Part shown: in pieces, positions 9,789 through 18,595 of the stretch | Numbering within the stretch: position 1 is the stretch's first letter | How the letters are laid out: the number at the start of each line of letters is the position of its first letter | DNA from: Halovulum marinum | GTDB lineage: Bacteria > Pseudomonadota > Alphaproteobacteria > Rhodobacterales > Rhodobacteraceae | NCBI RefSeq assembly: GCF_009697225.1 | Contig: NZ_WIND01000073.1 | Span: 1 to 64,000 of the forward strand | Length of the DNA: 64,000 nt | Direction: 5' to 3' | Made by a program: the position numbers and the translations under genes | Notes under the pieces: generated by a model | The model's database searches: none | Told to the model about the DNA's origin: nothing | What the model saw: the letters and a program-made list of their open reading frames with translations, nothing else

Positions 9789-9826
9789 GCGCAGCAAGCA
9801 AGCCGTAGGGTGCGCTTCAGCGCACC
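9789..9826. repeat. Interspersed palindromic repeat, copy A
   Basis: A 38-base unit with the block GCGCAGCAA, then GCCGTAGGGTG, and a hairpin GGTGCGC-TTCA-GCGCACC (9809-9826). The GTAGGGTG[CG]GC... palindrome is of a kind scattered between genes in many Proteobacteria. It pairs with copy B at 9881-9918. Confidence 0.65.
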
Positions 9827-9846
9827 TTTCCGGCCACGACGCCCGA

Positions 9847-9864
9847 CCTCCGCTTTCGCGGGGG
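9847..9864. repeat. REP-like hairpin of the CCGCGAAAGCGG type
   Basis: CCTCCGC-TTTC-GCGGGGG forms a 7-bp stem with one G-T pair. On the minus strand it reads CCCCCGCGAAAGCGGAGG, which resembles the widespread CCCGCGAAAGCGGG intergenic repeat of Proteobacteria. Confidence 0.55.
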
Positions 9865-9880
9865 TAACAGTGGGGCCCGA

Positions 9881-9918
9881 GCGCAGCAACATGCCGTAGG
9901 GTGGGCATTTTCTGCCCA
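9881..9918. repeat. Interspersed palindromic repeat, copy B
   Basis: Same length and layout as copy A: GCGCAGCAA, GCCGTAGGGTG, then hairpin TGGGCA-TTTTC-TGCCCA (9902-9918). The two copies differ in hairpin sequence but both keep pairing, so the structure seems to be what is conserved. Confidence 0.65.
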
Positions 9919-10491
9919 ATATCCCCCGCCACCGGCCCGTGCCTCACCGGATTGCCCCAACAATACGCGACATGCGTCGCGCAATCCTCCGCGTCGCGGA
10001 TCGGATGCGCCCGCCCCCGCTCGGCGGCACGAGGGGGCCGCGCCGGTGCGCCGCCGCTTTACGGCAACAGCTCGTTGAACCTTTCCGGAATCTCCGCCGC
10101 CGACAGGGTCGACTGCGCCTCTTCGTCATGGACGAAGGCGACCACATAGGCCAGTTACATCAATCATGCCGGCGACAGCCATTCCGTGCCTGCCGAGATC
10201 TCCGGATCGGCCCTGCGCTCTGCAACGCAGGCCGAGATATCGGCCGCCTGCACCTTGCCCGAGACCTATGCGGATTTCAGCTGCAGCCAGGTCCATGACG
10301 AATCGCGCCGAGTCTCGTCCCGCACCGCGCAGGTCGCGGGTGCCGAAACCGGTACCGCGACCGACGCCTGACCGCGCATGCCGGGGCGGACCGCGCCGCC
10401 GCGAGCATTCACGAAGTTTTCGGATTCGAAACCCCTGCCATTTCAACAGCCTGATGGGGTTTTCACGGCGAAATCCCGGAATTTCAGGGAT

Positions 10492-10818
10492 TCACCCCGC
10501 CGCGGCCGTATGCACGACGTCGTACATCACCGGCTCGAAACTGCGGCACAGCCCGGTCAGCTCGCGGTTCACCGCACGCATGTGCTCGGTGCGCAGCATC
10601 GCCAGGAAATCCTCGCGCCGCGTCCACTGCGAATAGCTGGCGATCCGGCATTGGGCGTCGTTGACGTGGATCGCCACGCCGATGAACCCCGGCTGGTGGC
10701 GGATGAAGCCGTCATAGGCCTCGGTCAGCTTGTCGACCAGGTCCTGGCAGGTGCCGGGGTTGACCTCGAAGGTGGTGATCACGGTCTGGTGGCTGGCGTC
10801 ACTGGAAATCGTCGGCAT
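10492..10818 (-). CDS. Antibiotic biosynthesis monooxygenase (ABM) domain protein
   Basis: A 108-residue dimeric alpha+beta-barrel protein. The ABM pattern is visible: an initial strand (TVITTFEVNPG), then a helix (CQDLVDKLTEAYDGFI), then HQPGFIGVAIHVNDAQCRIASYSQWTRREDF, and AMLRTEHMRAVNREL. Family members act as cofactor-free monooxygenases, heme-degrading enzymes or simple scavengers of reactive compounds, and the particular reaction cannot be called. It is a single gene following the SRAP-like gene by 50 bases in the same direction. The AT-rich DNA downstream has a weak inverted repeat around the stop codon that could help end transcription. Confidence 0.8.
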   Translation of the reverse strand: MPTISSDASHQTVITTFEVNPGTCQDLVDKLTEAYDGFIRHQPGFIGVAIHVNDAQCRIASYSQWTRREDFLAMLRTEHMRAVNRELTGLCRSFEPVMYDVVHTAAAG

Positions 10819-10868
10819 CGGGTTCCTCCGGCTGTTTCGGCCCAGCCTAGCACGGCTCTCGCCGGCGA

Positions 10869-11483
10869 TCACTTCAGCTCGGAGCGCCGCACGCTCAGCC
10901 GGCCGCCGGGCAGCGGCGCCAGCAACGCGGCGGCCCGGTCCGCGGGCGCGGTCAGCCAGACCCCGACCGCTGCCGCGTCCGGCAGGATCACCGGCATCCG
11001 GTGGTGGTAGTCCGCCACGTCCGCGTTCGGCGCGCAGGTCAGCGTCGCCAGCTGCCGGACCCGCGTGCCGCCCGGCGCGGTCCAGACGTCGGCGATCGCG
11101 GCAAAGGCCAGCAGCCCGCCGTCGGCGGCGCCGATCCGCCAGCGGGTCTTGCGGCCGGCCGTGCCGGTCCATTCGTACCAGGCGTCGACCGGCAGCACCG
11201 CGCGGCCGACGCCGGCAAAGGCCGACTTGCCGAACACCGTCTCGGCGCGGGCGTTGACGATCGTCTCCATCACCGGACGGCCGCGGGCGTTGACCCGGCC
11301 CGACATCACCATGCCCCAGCGCGCCTGCACCAGCACGCCGGTTTCATCGTGCAGGATCAGCGCCGCGACCTGTTCGCCGGGGGCGGCATCCTCGCGCGGG
11401 CCGGGGTCCGGAACCTCCAGCCGGGCGTCGAAGGCCCGCGCGAGCCGGGCCGGCGGCGTGGTCAGCGCGACCCGGCCGGGCAT
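10869..11483 (-). CDS. SOS response-associated peptidase (SRAP/YedK/HMCES) family protein lacking Cys2
   Basis: A 204-residue SRAP-fold protein. Authentic members begin MCGR and use Cys2 (after Met removal) to form a thiazolidine link with abasic sites in single-stranded DNA. Here the start is MPGRVALTTPP, so Cys2 is replaced by proline. The other active-site residues are in place: Asn77 in VNARAET, Glu104 in YEW and His160/161 in HHRMP. The protein therefore probably cannot crosslink abasic DNA in the known way, but may still bind DNA or have another activity. The start is fixed by the upstream decarboxylase gene, which stops four bases before it. Confidence 0.85.
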   Translation of the reverse strand: MPGRVALTTPPARLARAFDARLEVPDPGPREDAAPGEQVAALILHDETGVLVQARWGMVMSGRVNARGRPVMETIVNARAETVFGKSAFAGVGRAVLPVDAWYEWTGTAGRKTRWRIGAADGGLLAFAAIADVWTAPGGTRVRQLATLTCAPNADVADYHHRMPVILPDAAAVGVWLTAPADRAAALLAPLPGGRLSVRRSELK

Positions 11484-11487
11484 GGAT

Positions 11488-12903
11488 CTAGCGCCCCAGC
11501 CCGGCGGCGCAGTCGCGGATCGCCTGGAACGCCACATCGACGTCCTCGGCGGTCATGGTGAACGCCCCGGCCTGAAAACGCAGCACCATCGCCCCGTCCA
11601 GCCTTGTGTGGGTCAGGTAGATCCGGCCGTCGTCGTTGATCGCCTCGAGCAGCGACAGGGTCAGCGCGTCGGGGTCCGGCGCATCCTCGGGGGCGTAGCG
11701 GAACGCGAACAGCGACAGCACCGGCTCGGTCACGATCTCGAAGCCCGGCTGCCGCGCCAGCCGCGCCGCCAGCTCGCGCGACCAGCGGACGTGGTCGCGG
11801 ATCATCTGCCGCAGCCCGGCCAGCCCGTGAGCGCGGATCAGGAACCACAGCTTCAGCGCGCGGAACCGGCGGCCCAGCGGGATCGACCAGTCGGAATAGT
11901 CCCGCGCCCCCTTCTGCCCGACGGTGCGCAGGTATTCCGGCTTCATCGCCAGCGTCCGCACCAGCGCGTCCGGGTCGCGCAGGAAATGCGCCGAGCAGTC
12001 GAACTGCGCGCCCAGCCACTTGTGCGGGTTGAACACCACCGAGTCGGCATGCTCGACCCCCGCCCACAGCGCCCGGTGCTCGGGGCAGATCATTGCCGCG
12101 CCGGCCCAGGCGGCGTCGACGTGCAGGAACAGCCCCTTGTCGCGGGCGATGGCGGCGACCTGCTCCAGCGGGTCGGTGGCGCCGACGCCGGTGCCGCCCA
12201 CTGCCGCGACGATGCCCGCGGGCAGGAACCCGGCGGCGCGGTCCTCGGCGATCATCCGGCGCAGCGCCTCGGGGTCCATGCCGCGCAGATCGCCGGCGAC
12301 CGGCACCCGCACCAGGTTGTCCTGCCCGATCCCGGCATAGCGCACCGCCCGGTCGACCGAGCTGTGCACCTCGGCCGAGGCATAGACCCGCAGCCGCGCC
12401 TGCCCCGGCAGCCCGTCCTTGTTGCCGGCGAAGCCCAGCGCCCGCTCGCGCATCGCCAGCACCGCGGCCAGCGTCGCGGTCGAGGCGCTGTCCTGGATCA
12501 CGCCGGTGAACGCCTGCGGCAGGCCGGTGGCCTGGCGCAGCCAGTCCATCATCCGCGTTTCCAGCTCGGTCGCGGCGGGCGAGGTCTGCCACAGCATGCA
12601 CTGCGCCGCCATCGCGTTCACCAGCACCTCGGCGAAGGCCGAGACCGGCGCGGCGTTGGCCGGGAAATAGGCGAAGAAGCGCGGGTGCTGCCAGTGCGTC
12701 ATCCCCGGCACGATGACCCGCTTGAAGTCGTCGAAGATCGCGGCGACCGGCTCGGCGTCCTCGGGCGGGGCCTGAGGCAGCTGCGCCAGGATCTCGCCCG
12801 GCGCCACCTGCGCGCGCACCGGGCGCTCGCGCAGGGTATCGTGATACTCGGCGGCCCAGCGGGCGGCCTCGGCGCCCCAGTGGGCGAAGTCCTTCCAGTC
12901 CAT
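11488..12903 (-). CDS. Group II PLP-dependent amino acid decarboxylase (aromatic-L-amino-acid decarboxylase-like)
   Basis: A 471-residue fold-type I PLP enzyme. The cofactor lysine sits in NPHKW, and the preceding HVDAAWAGAAM block contains the conserved PLP-binding aspartate. The N-terminal MTHWQHPRFFAYFPAN motif is typical of tyrosine, tryptophan and DOPA decarboxylases. The expected reaction is decarboxylation of an aromatic (or related) amino acid to its amine. The substrate cannot be fixed from sequence. It lies just upstream of the SRAP-like gene in the same direction. Its neighbours upstream are aromatic amino acid genes (tyrA), which may be coincidence. Confidence 0.88.
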   Translation of the reverse strand: MDWKDFAHWGAEAARWAAEYHDTLRERPVRAQVAPGEILAQLPQAPPEDAEPVAAIFDDFKRVIVPGMTHWQHPRFFAYFPANAAPVSAFAEVLVNAMAAQCMLWQTSPAATELETRMMDWLRQATGLPQAFTGVIQDSASTATLAAVLAMRERALGFAGNKDGLPGQARLRVYASAEVHSSVDRAVRYAGIGQDNLVRVPVAGDLRGMDPEALRRMIAEDRAAGFLPAGIVAAVGGTGVGATDPLEQVAAIARDKGLFLHVDAAWAGAAMICPEHRALWAGVEHADSVVFNPHKWLGAQFDCSAHFLRDPDALVRTLAMKPEYLRTVGQKGARDYSDWSIPLGRRFRALKLWFLIRAHGLAGLRQMIRDHVRWSRELAARLARQPGFEIVTEPVLSLFAFRYAPEDAPDPDALTLSLLEAINDDGRIYLTHTRLDGAMVLRFQAGAFTMTAEDVDVAFQAIRDCAAGLGR

Positions 12904-12935
12904 CGCGTCCCCCCTGTGCCGTCAGTATAGCGCGG

Positions 12936-13562
12936 TCAGCGGCAGTAGCGGCTGCTCCTGTTGGAAATATCGAAATGGAAGTGATCGCGGTGATACCGGT
13001 TGGCGCGCGGTCCCAGCACCACGCCGAACGGGCCGCAGGCTTCGGCGTGCACGGTCTGCAGCATCGGCGACCAGTCGCCGCCGGCCCAGTCGCCCAGCAC
13101 CGTCACCGTCTCGCCGTTGGCGAAACGGAACGCCGAGATGTCGACCGCATTGCCCCTGGCATGTTCGGACAGCTTGCCCGAGCTGGCGTTGTTGCGCCGC
13201 CGGCAGGAGTAGGACGCGGCGATCTTCAGCCCGGTCAGGCTGGTTCCGGCCTGCCGCGCCACCGGCTGCGCGGCGCCGGTGGTCCATTCGTACAGCGCCT
13301 GCGCGGTCTGGCAGTTGATCCGCGCCGAGGGCGACAGCCGGACCTTGCCCACGGCGTGCACCCGGACCGCGTCCTCGATCCCGCAGGAGCCGGGCCCGCC
13401 GATGTCGGCGATCCGCTCGCCCAGGATCAGCGGGTTGCCGCAGATCGCGCCGACCTCGGCCGGCAGGCCCATGGCGCGGGCCAGATCGATGCCCTCGCCG
13501 CCGCCGCGCCCGCAGGTGGTCAGCGCGACGGCCGAGAGCAGGGCAAGGGTGCGCACGATCAT
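12936..13562 (-). CDS. Extensin-like C-terminal domain protein (putative lipoprotein)
   Basis: A 208-residue protein. A short hydrophobic leader ends in ALTTC, a plausible lipobox with lipidated Cys17. It is followed by the extensin-like_C domain, which resembles zinc D-Ala-D-Ala peptidases. The SEHARGNAVDIS and HRDHFHFD motifs supply the expected metal ligands, and several cysteines may form disulfides. Anchored in the envelope, it may trim or bind peptidoglycan; activity is unproven for the family. Its ATG overlaps the tyrA stop (ATGA), and this extensin-tyrA-hisC order is common in Rhodobacterales. Confidence 0.85.
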   Translation of the reverse strand: MIVRTLALLSAVALTTCGRGGGEGIDLARAMGLPAEVGAICGNPLILGERIADIGGPGSCGIEDAVRVHAVGKVRLSPSARINCQTAQALYEWTTGAAQPVARQAGTSLTGLKIAASYSCRRRNNASSGKLSEHARGNAVDISAFRFANGETVTVLGDWAGGDWSPMLQTVHAEACGPFGVVLGPRANRYHRDHFHFDISNRSSRYCR

Positions 13563-14491
13563 GTCCGGTCCCCGGTCTTGCGGGCGACGGCCCGGCCGAA
13601 ATCCGGGGCGCCGATGTCCTGGCCGGCGTCGATGATGCCGCGCCGGATCGCGCGGGTACGGGTGAAATAGGCGTGCAAATGGTCGCCGTCTCCGGTGCGG
13701 ATTGCGCGCTGCAGGGCGAACAGTTCCTCGGTGAAGCGGCCGAGGATCTCCAGCGTCGCCTCGCGGTTGTTCAGGAACACGTCGCGCCACATCGTCGGGT
13801 CGGACGCGGCGATGCGGGTGAAGTCGCGAAAGCCGGCGGCGGAGTAGTTGATCACTTCCTGCTCGGTCACCCGGCGCATGTCGTCGGCGACGCCGACCAT
13901 GGTATAGGCGATCAGGTGCGGCGCGTGGCTGGTCACCGCCAGCGCCAGGTCGTGGTGCGCGGCGTCCATCGCCTCGGTCCTGGCGCCGAGCCCTTCCCAG
14001 AACGCGCGCAGGTCCGCGACCGCCTGCGGGTCGCCGCCCTCGAGCGGGGTGAACAGGCACCAGCGGTTGTCGAACAACTCGGCGAAGCCCGAGGCGGGAC
14101 CGGACTGCTCGGTGCCCGCGATCGGGTGCGAGGGGACGAAATGCACGCCTTCGGGAACGTGCGGGCCGACCTCCTCGATCACCCGCGCCTTGACCGAGCC
14201 GACGTCGGACAGGGTCGTGCCCGGCGCCAGCACCGGCGCGATCCGTTGCGCCACCGCGCCCATCGCGCCGACCGGCACGCACAGGATCACCAGATCGGCC
14301 CCGCGCGCGGCGTCCTCGGGGGTGTCGCACACCTCGCACAGGTTCAGCCGCGCCGCCTCGGCCCGGGTCTCGGCCGACCGGGCGGTGCCGGTGATCCGGC
14401 CCTCGAACCCGGCGCGGCGCGCGGCATGGGCGATCGACGAGGCGATCAGGCCCAGACCGATCAGCGCGATGTGCCTGTAGGGCAGGCTCAC
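13559..14491 (-). CDS. tyrA: Prephenate/arogenate dehydrogenase
   Basis: A 310-residue enzyme of tyrosine biosynthesis that oxidatively decarboxylates prephenate (or arogenate) with NAD(P)+. The Rossmann motif [12 protein letters not shown] lies near the N-terminus, followed by the conserved [17 protein letters not shown] and [10 protein letters not shown] blocks. There is no ACT or chorismate mutase domain. I chose the GTG start at 14491 because it overlaps the hisC stop as GTGA and gives the family's usual N-terminus ([14 protein letters not shown]). The larger open frame upstream is antisense-free noise inside hisC. It is coupled to hisC upstream and the extensin-like gene downstream. Confidence 0.93.
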   Translation of the reverse strand: MSLPYRHIALIGLGLIASSIAHAARRAGFEGRITGTARSAETRAEAARLNLCEVCDTPEDAARGADLVILCVPVGAMGAVAQRIAPVLAPGTTLSDVGSVKARVIEEVGPHVPEGVHFVPSHPIAGTEQSGPASGFAELFDNRWCLFTPLEGGDPQAVADLRAFWEGLGARTEAMDAAHHDLALAVTSHAPHLIAYTMVGVADDMRRVTEQEVINYSAAGFRDFTRIAASDPTMWRDVFLNNREATLEILGRFTEELFALQRAIRTGDGDHLHAYFTRTRAIRRGIIDAGQDIGAPDFGRAVARKTGDRT

Positions 14492-15576
14492 AGCTGGCCC
14501 TGCAGGAACTCGCCCAGGATCGCGACGATGCGGCGGCAGGCGATCTCGTCGCCGACGGTGATGCGCAGGTGTTCGGGCAGGCCGTAGCCGGCGACGCCGC
14601 GCACGATCAGCCCGTGGCCGCGCAGGTGCGCGTCGGCGGCGGCGGCCTGCTCGGCGCTGGCGAAGCGGGGCAGCACGAAGTTGGCGAAGCTTTCGTCGGT
14701 CGGCAGGCCCAGCGCGGTCAGCTCCTGCGTCAGCCAGCCGCGCCACTGCGCGTTGGCCTTGCGCGAGAACTCGACCCAGGCGGTGTCGCGGATCGCCGCC
14801 TCGGCCGCCGCCAGCCCGGTCGAGGCGACGTTGAACGGCCCGCGCACCCGGTTCAGCACGTCCCACACCTTCGCCGGCGCGTAGCACCAGCCGACGCGCA
14901 GCCCGCCCAGCCCGTGGATCTTCGAGAAGGTCCGGGTCATCACCACGTTGTCGCGGGTCTCGACCAGCCGGGCGTGGCCGTCGAAGCCCTCGACGTACTC
15001 GGCATAGGCGCCGTCGAGCACCAGCAGCACCTCGTCCGGCAGGCCGTCGGCCAGACGCGCGATCTCGGCCTCGGGCAGCATGGTGCCGGTGGGGTTGTTC
15101 GGGTTGGCGAGGAACACGATCGCGGTGCGCGGTGTGAGCGCGGCGAGGATCGCGTCGACGTCGGCGGTGCGGTGGCGCTCGCGCACCGATACCGGGGTCG
15201 CGCCCGCGGCCAGCGCCGAGATCGGGTACATGGCGAAGCCGTGCTCGGTGTGGATCACCTCGTCGCCGGCGCCCGCATAGGCGGCGCAGAGCAGCGAGAT
15301 CAGCTCGTCCGAGCCGGCGCCGCAGGTGATCCGCGTCGGATCCAGCCCGTGGATCTCGGCGATGGCGGCGCGCAGCTCGCGGTGGTCGGACGACGGGTAC
15401 AGGTTCACCGTCCCGGCGGCGTCGCGCACCGCCTGCCGGGCGGCGGCGCTGGCGCCCAGCGGGTTCTCGTTCGAGCTGAGCTTGGTCACCACGTTGCCGC
15501 CGTCAGCGGCGCTGTCGCCGGCCTTGTAGGGCGTGATTTCAAGGATGCCGGGTTGCGGGATCGGGGCGGCGGTCAT
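14488..15576 (-). CDS. hisC: Histidinol-phosphate/aromatic aminotransferase
   Basis: A 362-residue fold-type I aminotransferase. The [10 protein letters not shown] start region, the AGSDELI block, [10 protein letters not shown] and the PLP lysine in [10 protein letters not shown] are all HisC hallmarks. It converts imidazole-acetol phosphate to histidinol phosphate, and HisC homologues often also transaminate aromatic keto acids. Being coupled to tyrA suggests that the aromatic role (prephenate or 4-hydroxyphenylpyruvate amination) matters here. Confidence 0.93.
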   Translation of the reverse strand: MTAAPIPQPGILEITPYKAGDSAADGGNVVTKLSSNENPLGASAAARQAVRDAAGTVNLYPSSDHRELRAAIAEIHGLDPTRITCGAGSDELISLLCAAYAGAGDEVIHTEHGFAMYPISALAAGATPVSVRERHRTADVDAILAALTPRTAIVFLANPNNPTGTMLPEAEIARLADGLPDEVLLVLDGAYAEYVEGFDGHARLVETRDNVVMTRTFSKIHGLGGLRVGWCYAPAKVWDVLNRVRGPFNVASTGLAAAEAAIRDTAWVEFSRKANAQWRGWLTQELTALGLPTDESFANFVLPRFASAEQAAAADAHLRGHGLIVRGVAGYGLPEHLRITVGDEIACRRIVAILGEFLQGQL

Positions 15577-15642
15577 GGGAAACTCCTTGGATGCCAGCGT
15601 GATTAGCGCGCCGGCGCGCGCTTGGGAAGCCCGGCGGGCCGG

Positions 15643-17838
15643 TCAATAGAAGGATTGCGGATCGATGTCGATGGTCACGCGGGTGTTCGACGGCACCTGC
15701 ACCGAGCTCCGCCAGGCGGCGAGCGCGGCCTGCAGCGCGATGCCGCGCGGCGCCTTGACCAGCAGCCGCACCCGGATGCGGCCGCGGACGCGGGCCACCG
15801 GGGCGGCGACCGGGCCGAACACCTGCGCGCCCAGCCGGGTCAGCCCGCCGGCGTTCTGCGCCAGCGCCCGGCCGACGCCGAAGGCGCGCTGCTCGTCCGG
15901 AGCGTTGATGATCACCCCCGCCATGCGGCCGTAGGGCGGCGCGCCGGCGGCCTCGCGGGCGGCGGCCTCGGCGCGCCAGAACGCCTCCTCGTCGCCGTTC
16001 AGGATCGCCCGGATCACGCCGTGCTCGGGCTGGTAGGTCTGCAGCAGGGCGACGCCGGGCCGTTCGGCGCGGCCGGCGCGCCCCGCCACCTGGCGGATCA
16101 GCTGGAAGGTGCGCTCGGCGGCGCGCAGGTCCGCGCCCATCAGCCCGAGGTCGGCATCGACCACGCCGACCAGCGTCAGCAGCGGAAAGTTGTGTCCCTT
16201 GGCGACGATCTGGGTGCCGACGATGATGTCGGCGCCGCCGGCGGCGATCTGCTCGATCCGCGCCTTCAGCGCGCGGGCGCTCTCCAGCTGGTCCGAGGAC
16301 AGCACCGCGATGCGGGCGTCGGGGAAGCGGGCGGTGACCTCCTCGGCGATGCGCTCGACGCCGGGGCCGATGGCGGTCAGCTTGCCCTCGACGTGGCATG
16401 AGGGGCAATCGGTCGGGATCGGCTGGCTGTCGCCGCACTGGTGGCAGACCAGGCGCTTGCGGAACCGGTGCTCGACCAGCCGCGCGTCGCAGTGGGTGCA
16501 GCCCAGCTGGTGGCCGCAGGCCCGGCACAGCGTCAGCGGCGCATAGCCGCGGCGGTTCAGGAACAGCAGCGACTGCTCGCCCGCCTCGATCCGGGCGCGA
16601 ACCTGCTCGACCAGCCCGGGCGACAGCCAGGTGCCGCGCTCGGGGGTGTCGGTGCGCATGTCGACGGCGGCCATCTCGGGCAGCGACGCGGTGCCGAAGC
16701 GCTGCGGCAGGTCCAGCCGGGCATACTTGCCCGCGTCGGCGTTGGCCCAGGTCTCCAGCGCCGGCGTCGCCGAGGCCAGGATCACCGCGGCGTTGCTGAT
16801 CGAGGCGCGCAGCACGCCCATGTCGCGGGCATGGTAGAGCGCGCCGTCCTCCTGCTTGTAGGAGCTGTCGTGTTCCTCGTCGACCACCAGCAGGCCGAGG
16901 TCGCGGAACGGCAGGAAAAGCGCCGAGCGGGCGCCGACCACCAGCTGCGCCTGCCCCTCGGCGACGGCGTTCCAGCAGCGGCGGCGCTCGGCCTGGGTCA
17001 CGCCGGAATGCCATTCTGCCGGCTTGGCGCCGAAGCGTTCCTCGACCCGGTCGAGGAAGGCGCCGGTCAGCGCGATCTCGGGCAGCAGCACCAGCGCCTG
17101 CCGACCCTGCGCCAGCGCCTCGGCGACGGCCTCGAGATAGACCTCGGTCTTGCCCGAACCGGTGACGCCCTTGAGCAGCGTGGTCGAGTAACGCCTTGTG
17201 GCGACCGTCGCGCGCAGGGCTTCGGCGGCACGGGTCTGGTCGTCGGACAGCGGACGTCCGGGCAGGCTGCCGTCAAGCCGGTCATAGGGCCGGTCGCGCG
17301 GCTCGGGCACGCGGACCAGCGCGCCCTGCGCCTCGAGCCCCTTCAGCACCGAGGACGACACCCCCGCCAGCTGCGACAGCTCGCCGGGCGCAAAGCCGGC
17401 GCCGCCGTGTTCCTCCAGCACCTCCAGCACGCGGGCGCGGGCGGGGGTCATCCGGTCCGGCGCGCCCTGCCCGCGGCGCAGCACGTCGCGGGTGCCCGGC
17501 GGCTGGCCGAGGCCGGGGCAGCGGGTGGCCAGGCGCAGCATCATCGACAGCGGCGTCAGCGTGTAGTCGGCGGCGCGGGTCAGGAACTCGCGCATCTCGG
17601 GGCGCATCGGCGGCACGTCCAGCAGCCCCGCGACCGGGCGGATCTTCGCCGGATCGAAGCCGCCCTCGCCCGGCCCCCAGACCACCCCCGCCACCTTGCG
17701 CGGACCCAGTGGCACGACGACGAAATCGCCCGTGGACACGCCGCCCTCGGGGGCCTTGTAGTCCAGCACGCGGTCCAGCGGCTCGGCGGTCAGGACGCCC
17801 ACCAGCGCGCCCTGCGGAAAGCTTCTGCCGTGGCTCAC
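15643..17838 (-). CDS. priA: Primosomal replication restart helicase PriA
   Basis: A 731-residue superfamily 2 3'-5' helicase that reloads the replisome at stalled forks. The N-terminal 3'BD domain (about 1-110) is followed by Walker A GVTGSGKTEVYL, the DEEH box in VVDEEHDSSYKQ, and the zinc-binding insertion with CRACG...CTHCD...CHQCG...CPSC. The C-terminal helicase motifs (QIVAKGHNFP, QVAGRAGRAE) are intact and the length is typical. It stands divergent to tal and faces the hisC-tyrA operon. Confidence 0.96.
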   Translation of the reverse strand: MSHGRSFPQGALVGVLTAEPLDRVLDYKAPEGGVSTGDFVVVPLGPRKVAGVVWGPGEGGFDPAKIRPVAGLLDVPPMRPEMREFLTRAADYTLTPLSMMLRLATRCPGLGQPPGTRDVLRRGQGAPDRMTPARARVLEVLEEHGGAGFAPGELSQLAGVSSSVLKGLEAQGALVRVPEPRDRPYDRLDGSLPGRPLSDDQTRAAEALRATVATRRYSTTLLKGVTGSGKTEVYLEAVAEALAQGRQALVLLPEIALTGAFLDRVEERFGAKPAEWHSGVTQAERRRCWNAVAEGQAQLVVGARSALFLPFRDLGLLVVDEEHDSSYKQEDGALYHARDMGVLRASISNAAVILASATPALETWANADAGKYARLDLPQRFGTASLPEMAAVDMRTDTPERGTWLSPGLVEQVRARIEAGEQSLLFLNRRGYAPLTLCRACGHQLGCTHCDARLVEHRFRKRLVCHQCGDSQPIPTDCPSCHVEGKLTAIGPGVERIAEEVTARFPDARIAVLSSDQLESARALKARIEQIAAGGADIIVGTQIVAKGHNFPLLTLVGVVDADLGLMGADLRAAERTFQLIRQVAGRAGRAERPGVALLQTYQPEHGVIRAILNGDEEAFWRAEAAAREAAGAPPYGRMAGVIINAPDEQRAFGVGRALAQNAGGLTRLGAQVFGPVAAPVARVRGRIRVRLLVKAPRGIALQAALAAWRSSVQVPSNTRVTIDIDPQSFY

Positions 17839-17925
17839 GCGGGCGCCTGATTCGGGTGTTTCGCCCGCCCCGCCGTTGGGCTAGACTCCGCGCCCGAGGC
17901 CCCGGAGCAGAGCAGAGAGTGCATC

Positions 17926-18579
17926 ATGAAATTCTTCGCAGACACCGCCGACATAGACGCGATTCGCGACCTCTCCGAGGCCGGGCTGCTGGATGGCGTG
18001 ACCACCAACCCGTCGCTGATCATGAAGTCCGGCCGCGACATCTGGGAGGTGACCAAGGAGATCTGCGACATCGTCGACGGCCCGGTCAGCGCCGAGACCG
18101 TTTCGCTGGACGTCGACGGGATGGTCGCCGAGGGCCGCAAGCTGGCCAAGATCGCCGACAACATCGCCGTCAAGGTGCCGCTGACACTGAACGGGCTGAA
18201 GGCCTGCAAGCTGCTGCGCGGCGAGGGCCACATGGTCAACGTCACGCTGTGCTTCTCGGCCAACCAGGCGCTGCTGGCGGCCAAGGCCGGCGCGACCTTC
18301 ATCAGCCCGTTCATCGGGCGTTTGGACGACATCAACATGGACGGGATGGAGCTGATCCAGGACATCCGCACGATCTATGACAACTACGGCTTCGAGACGC
18401 AGATCCTTGCCGCCTCGGTGCGCAGCGTCAACCACATCACCGAAGCCGCCCGGATCGGCGCCGACGTGGTGACCGCGCCCCCCGCCGTGCTGCAGAAGAT
18501 GGCCGACCACCCGCTGACCGACAAGGGGCTGGACGCGTTTCTGGCCGACTGGAAGAAAACCGGGCAGTCGATCCTCTGA
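17926..18579 (+). CDS. tal: Transaldolase / fructose-6-phosphate aldolase family
   Basis: A 217-residue small (TalB-like type 3/FSA) transaldolase. The start [16 protein letters not shown], the VTTNPSLI loop, and the Schiff-base lysine in NIAVKVPLT (about residue 86) identify it. It transfers dihydroxyacetone units between sugar phosphates in the non-oxidative pentose phosphate pathway, or cleaves fructose 6-phosphate. The short form lacks the N-terminal extension of E. coli TalB. It is the first gene of a plus-strand run with the DUF484 gene and xerC. Confidence 0.92.
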   Translation: MKFFADTADIDAIRDLSEAGLLDGVTTNPSLIMKSGRDIWEVTKEICDIVDGPVSAETVSLDVDGMVAEGRKLAKIADNIAVKVPLTLNGLKACKLLRGEGHMVNVTLCFSANQALLAAKAGATFISPFIGRLDDINMDGMELIQDIRTIYDNYGFETQILAASVRSVNHITEAARIGADVVTAPPAVLQKMADHPLTDKGLDAFLADWKKTGQSIL

Positions 18580-18595
18580 TCGGCCCGGCAGCAGC

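Larger units (their letters stand above)
9786..10491. other. Gene-poor region with interspersed repeats and coding debris
   Basis: About 700 bases without an intact gene. It starts with three palindromic interspersed repeats (9789-9826, 9847-9864, 9881-9918). Further on, a minus-strand stretch at 10059-10154 reads like the last 31 codons of a protein (ending IPERFNELLP, stop TAA) with no upstream coding, and a plus-strand stretch near 10170-10371 is open but unrecognisable. The whole looks like debris left by insertions and deletions next to the acquired gene. Confidence 0.55.

Noticed and set aside
9789-9918. Repeats considered as the start of a CRISPR array
   Set aside because: There are only two 38-base units with differing hairpins, no regular spacers and no cas gene. 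No other region of the window shows a repeat-spacer pattern.
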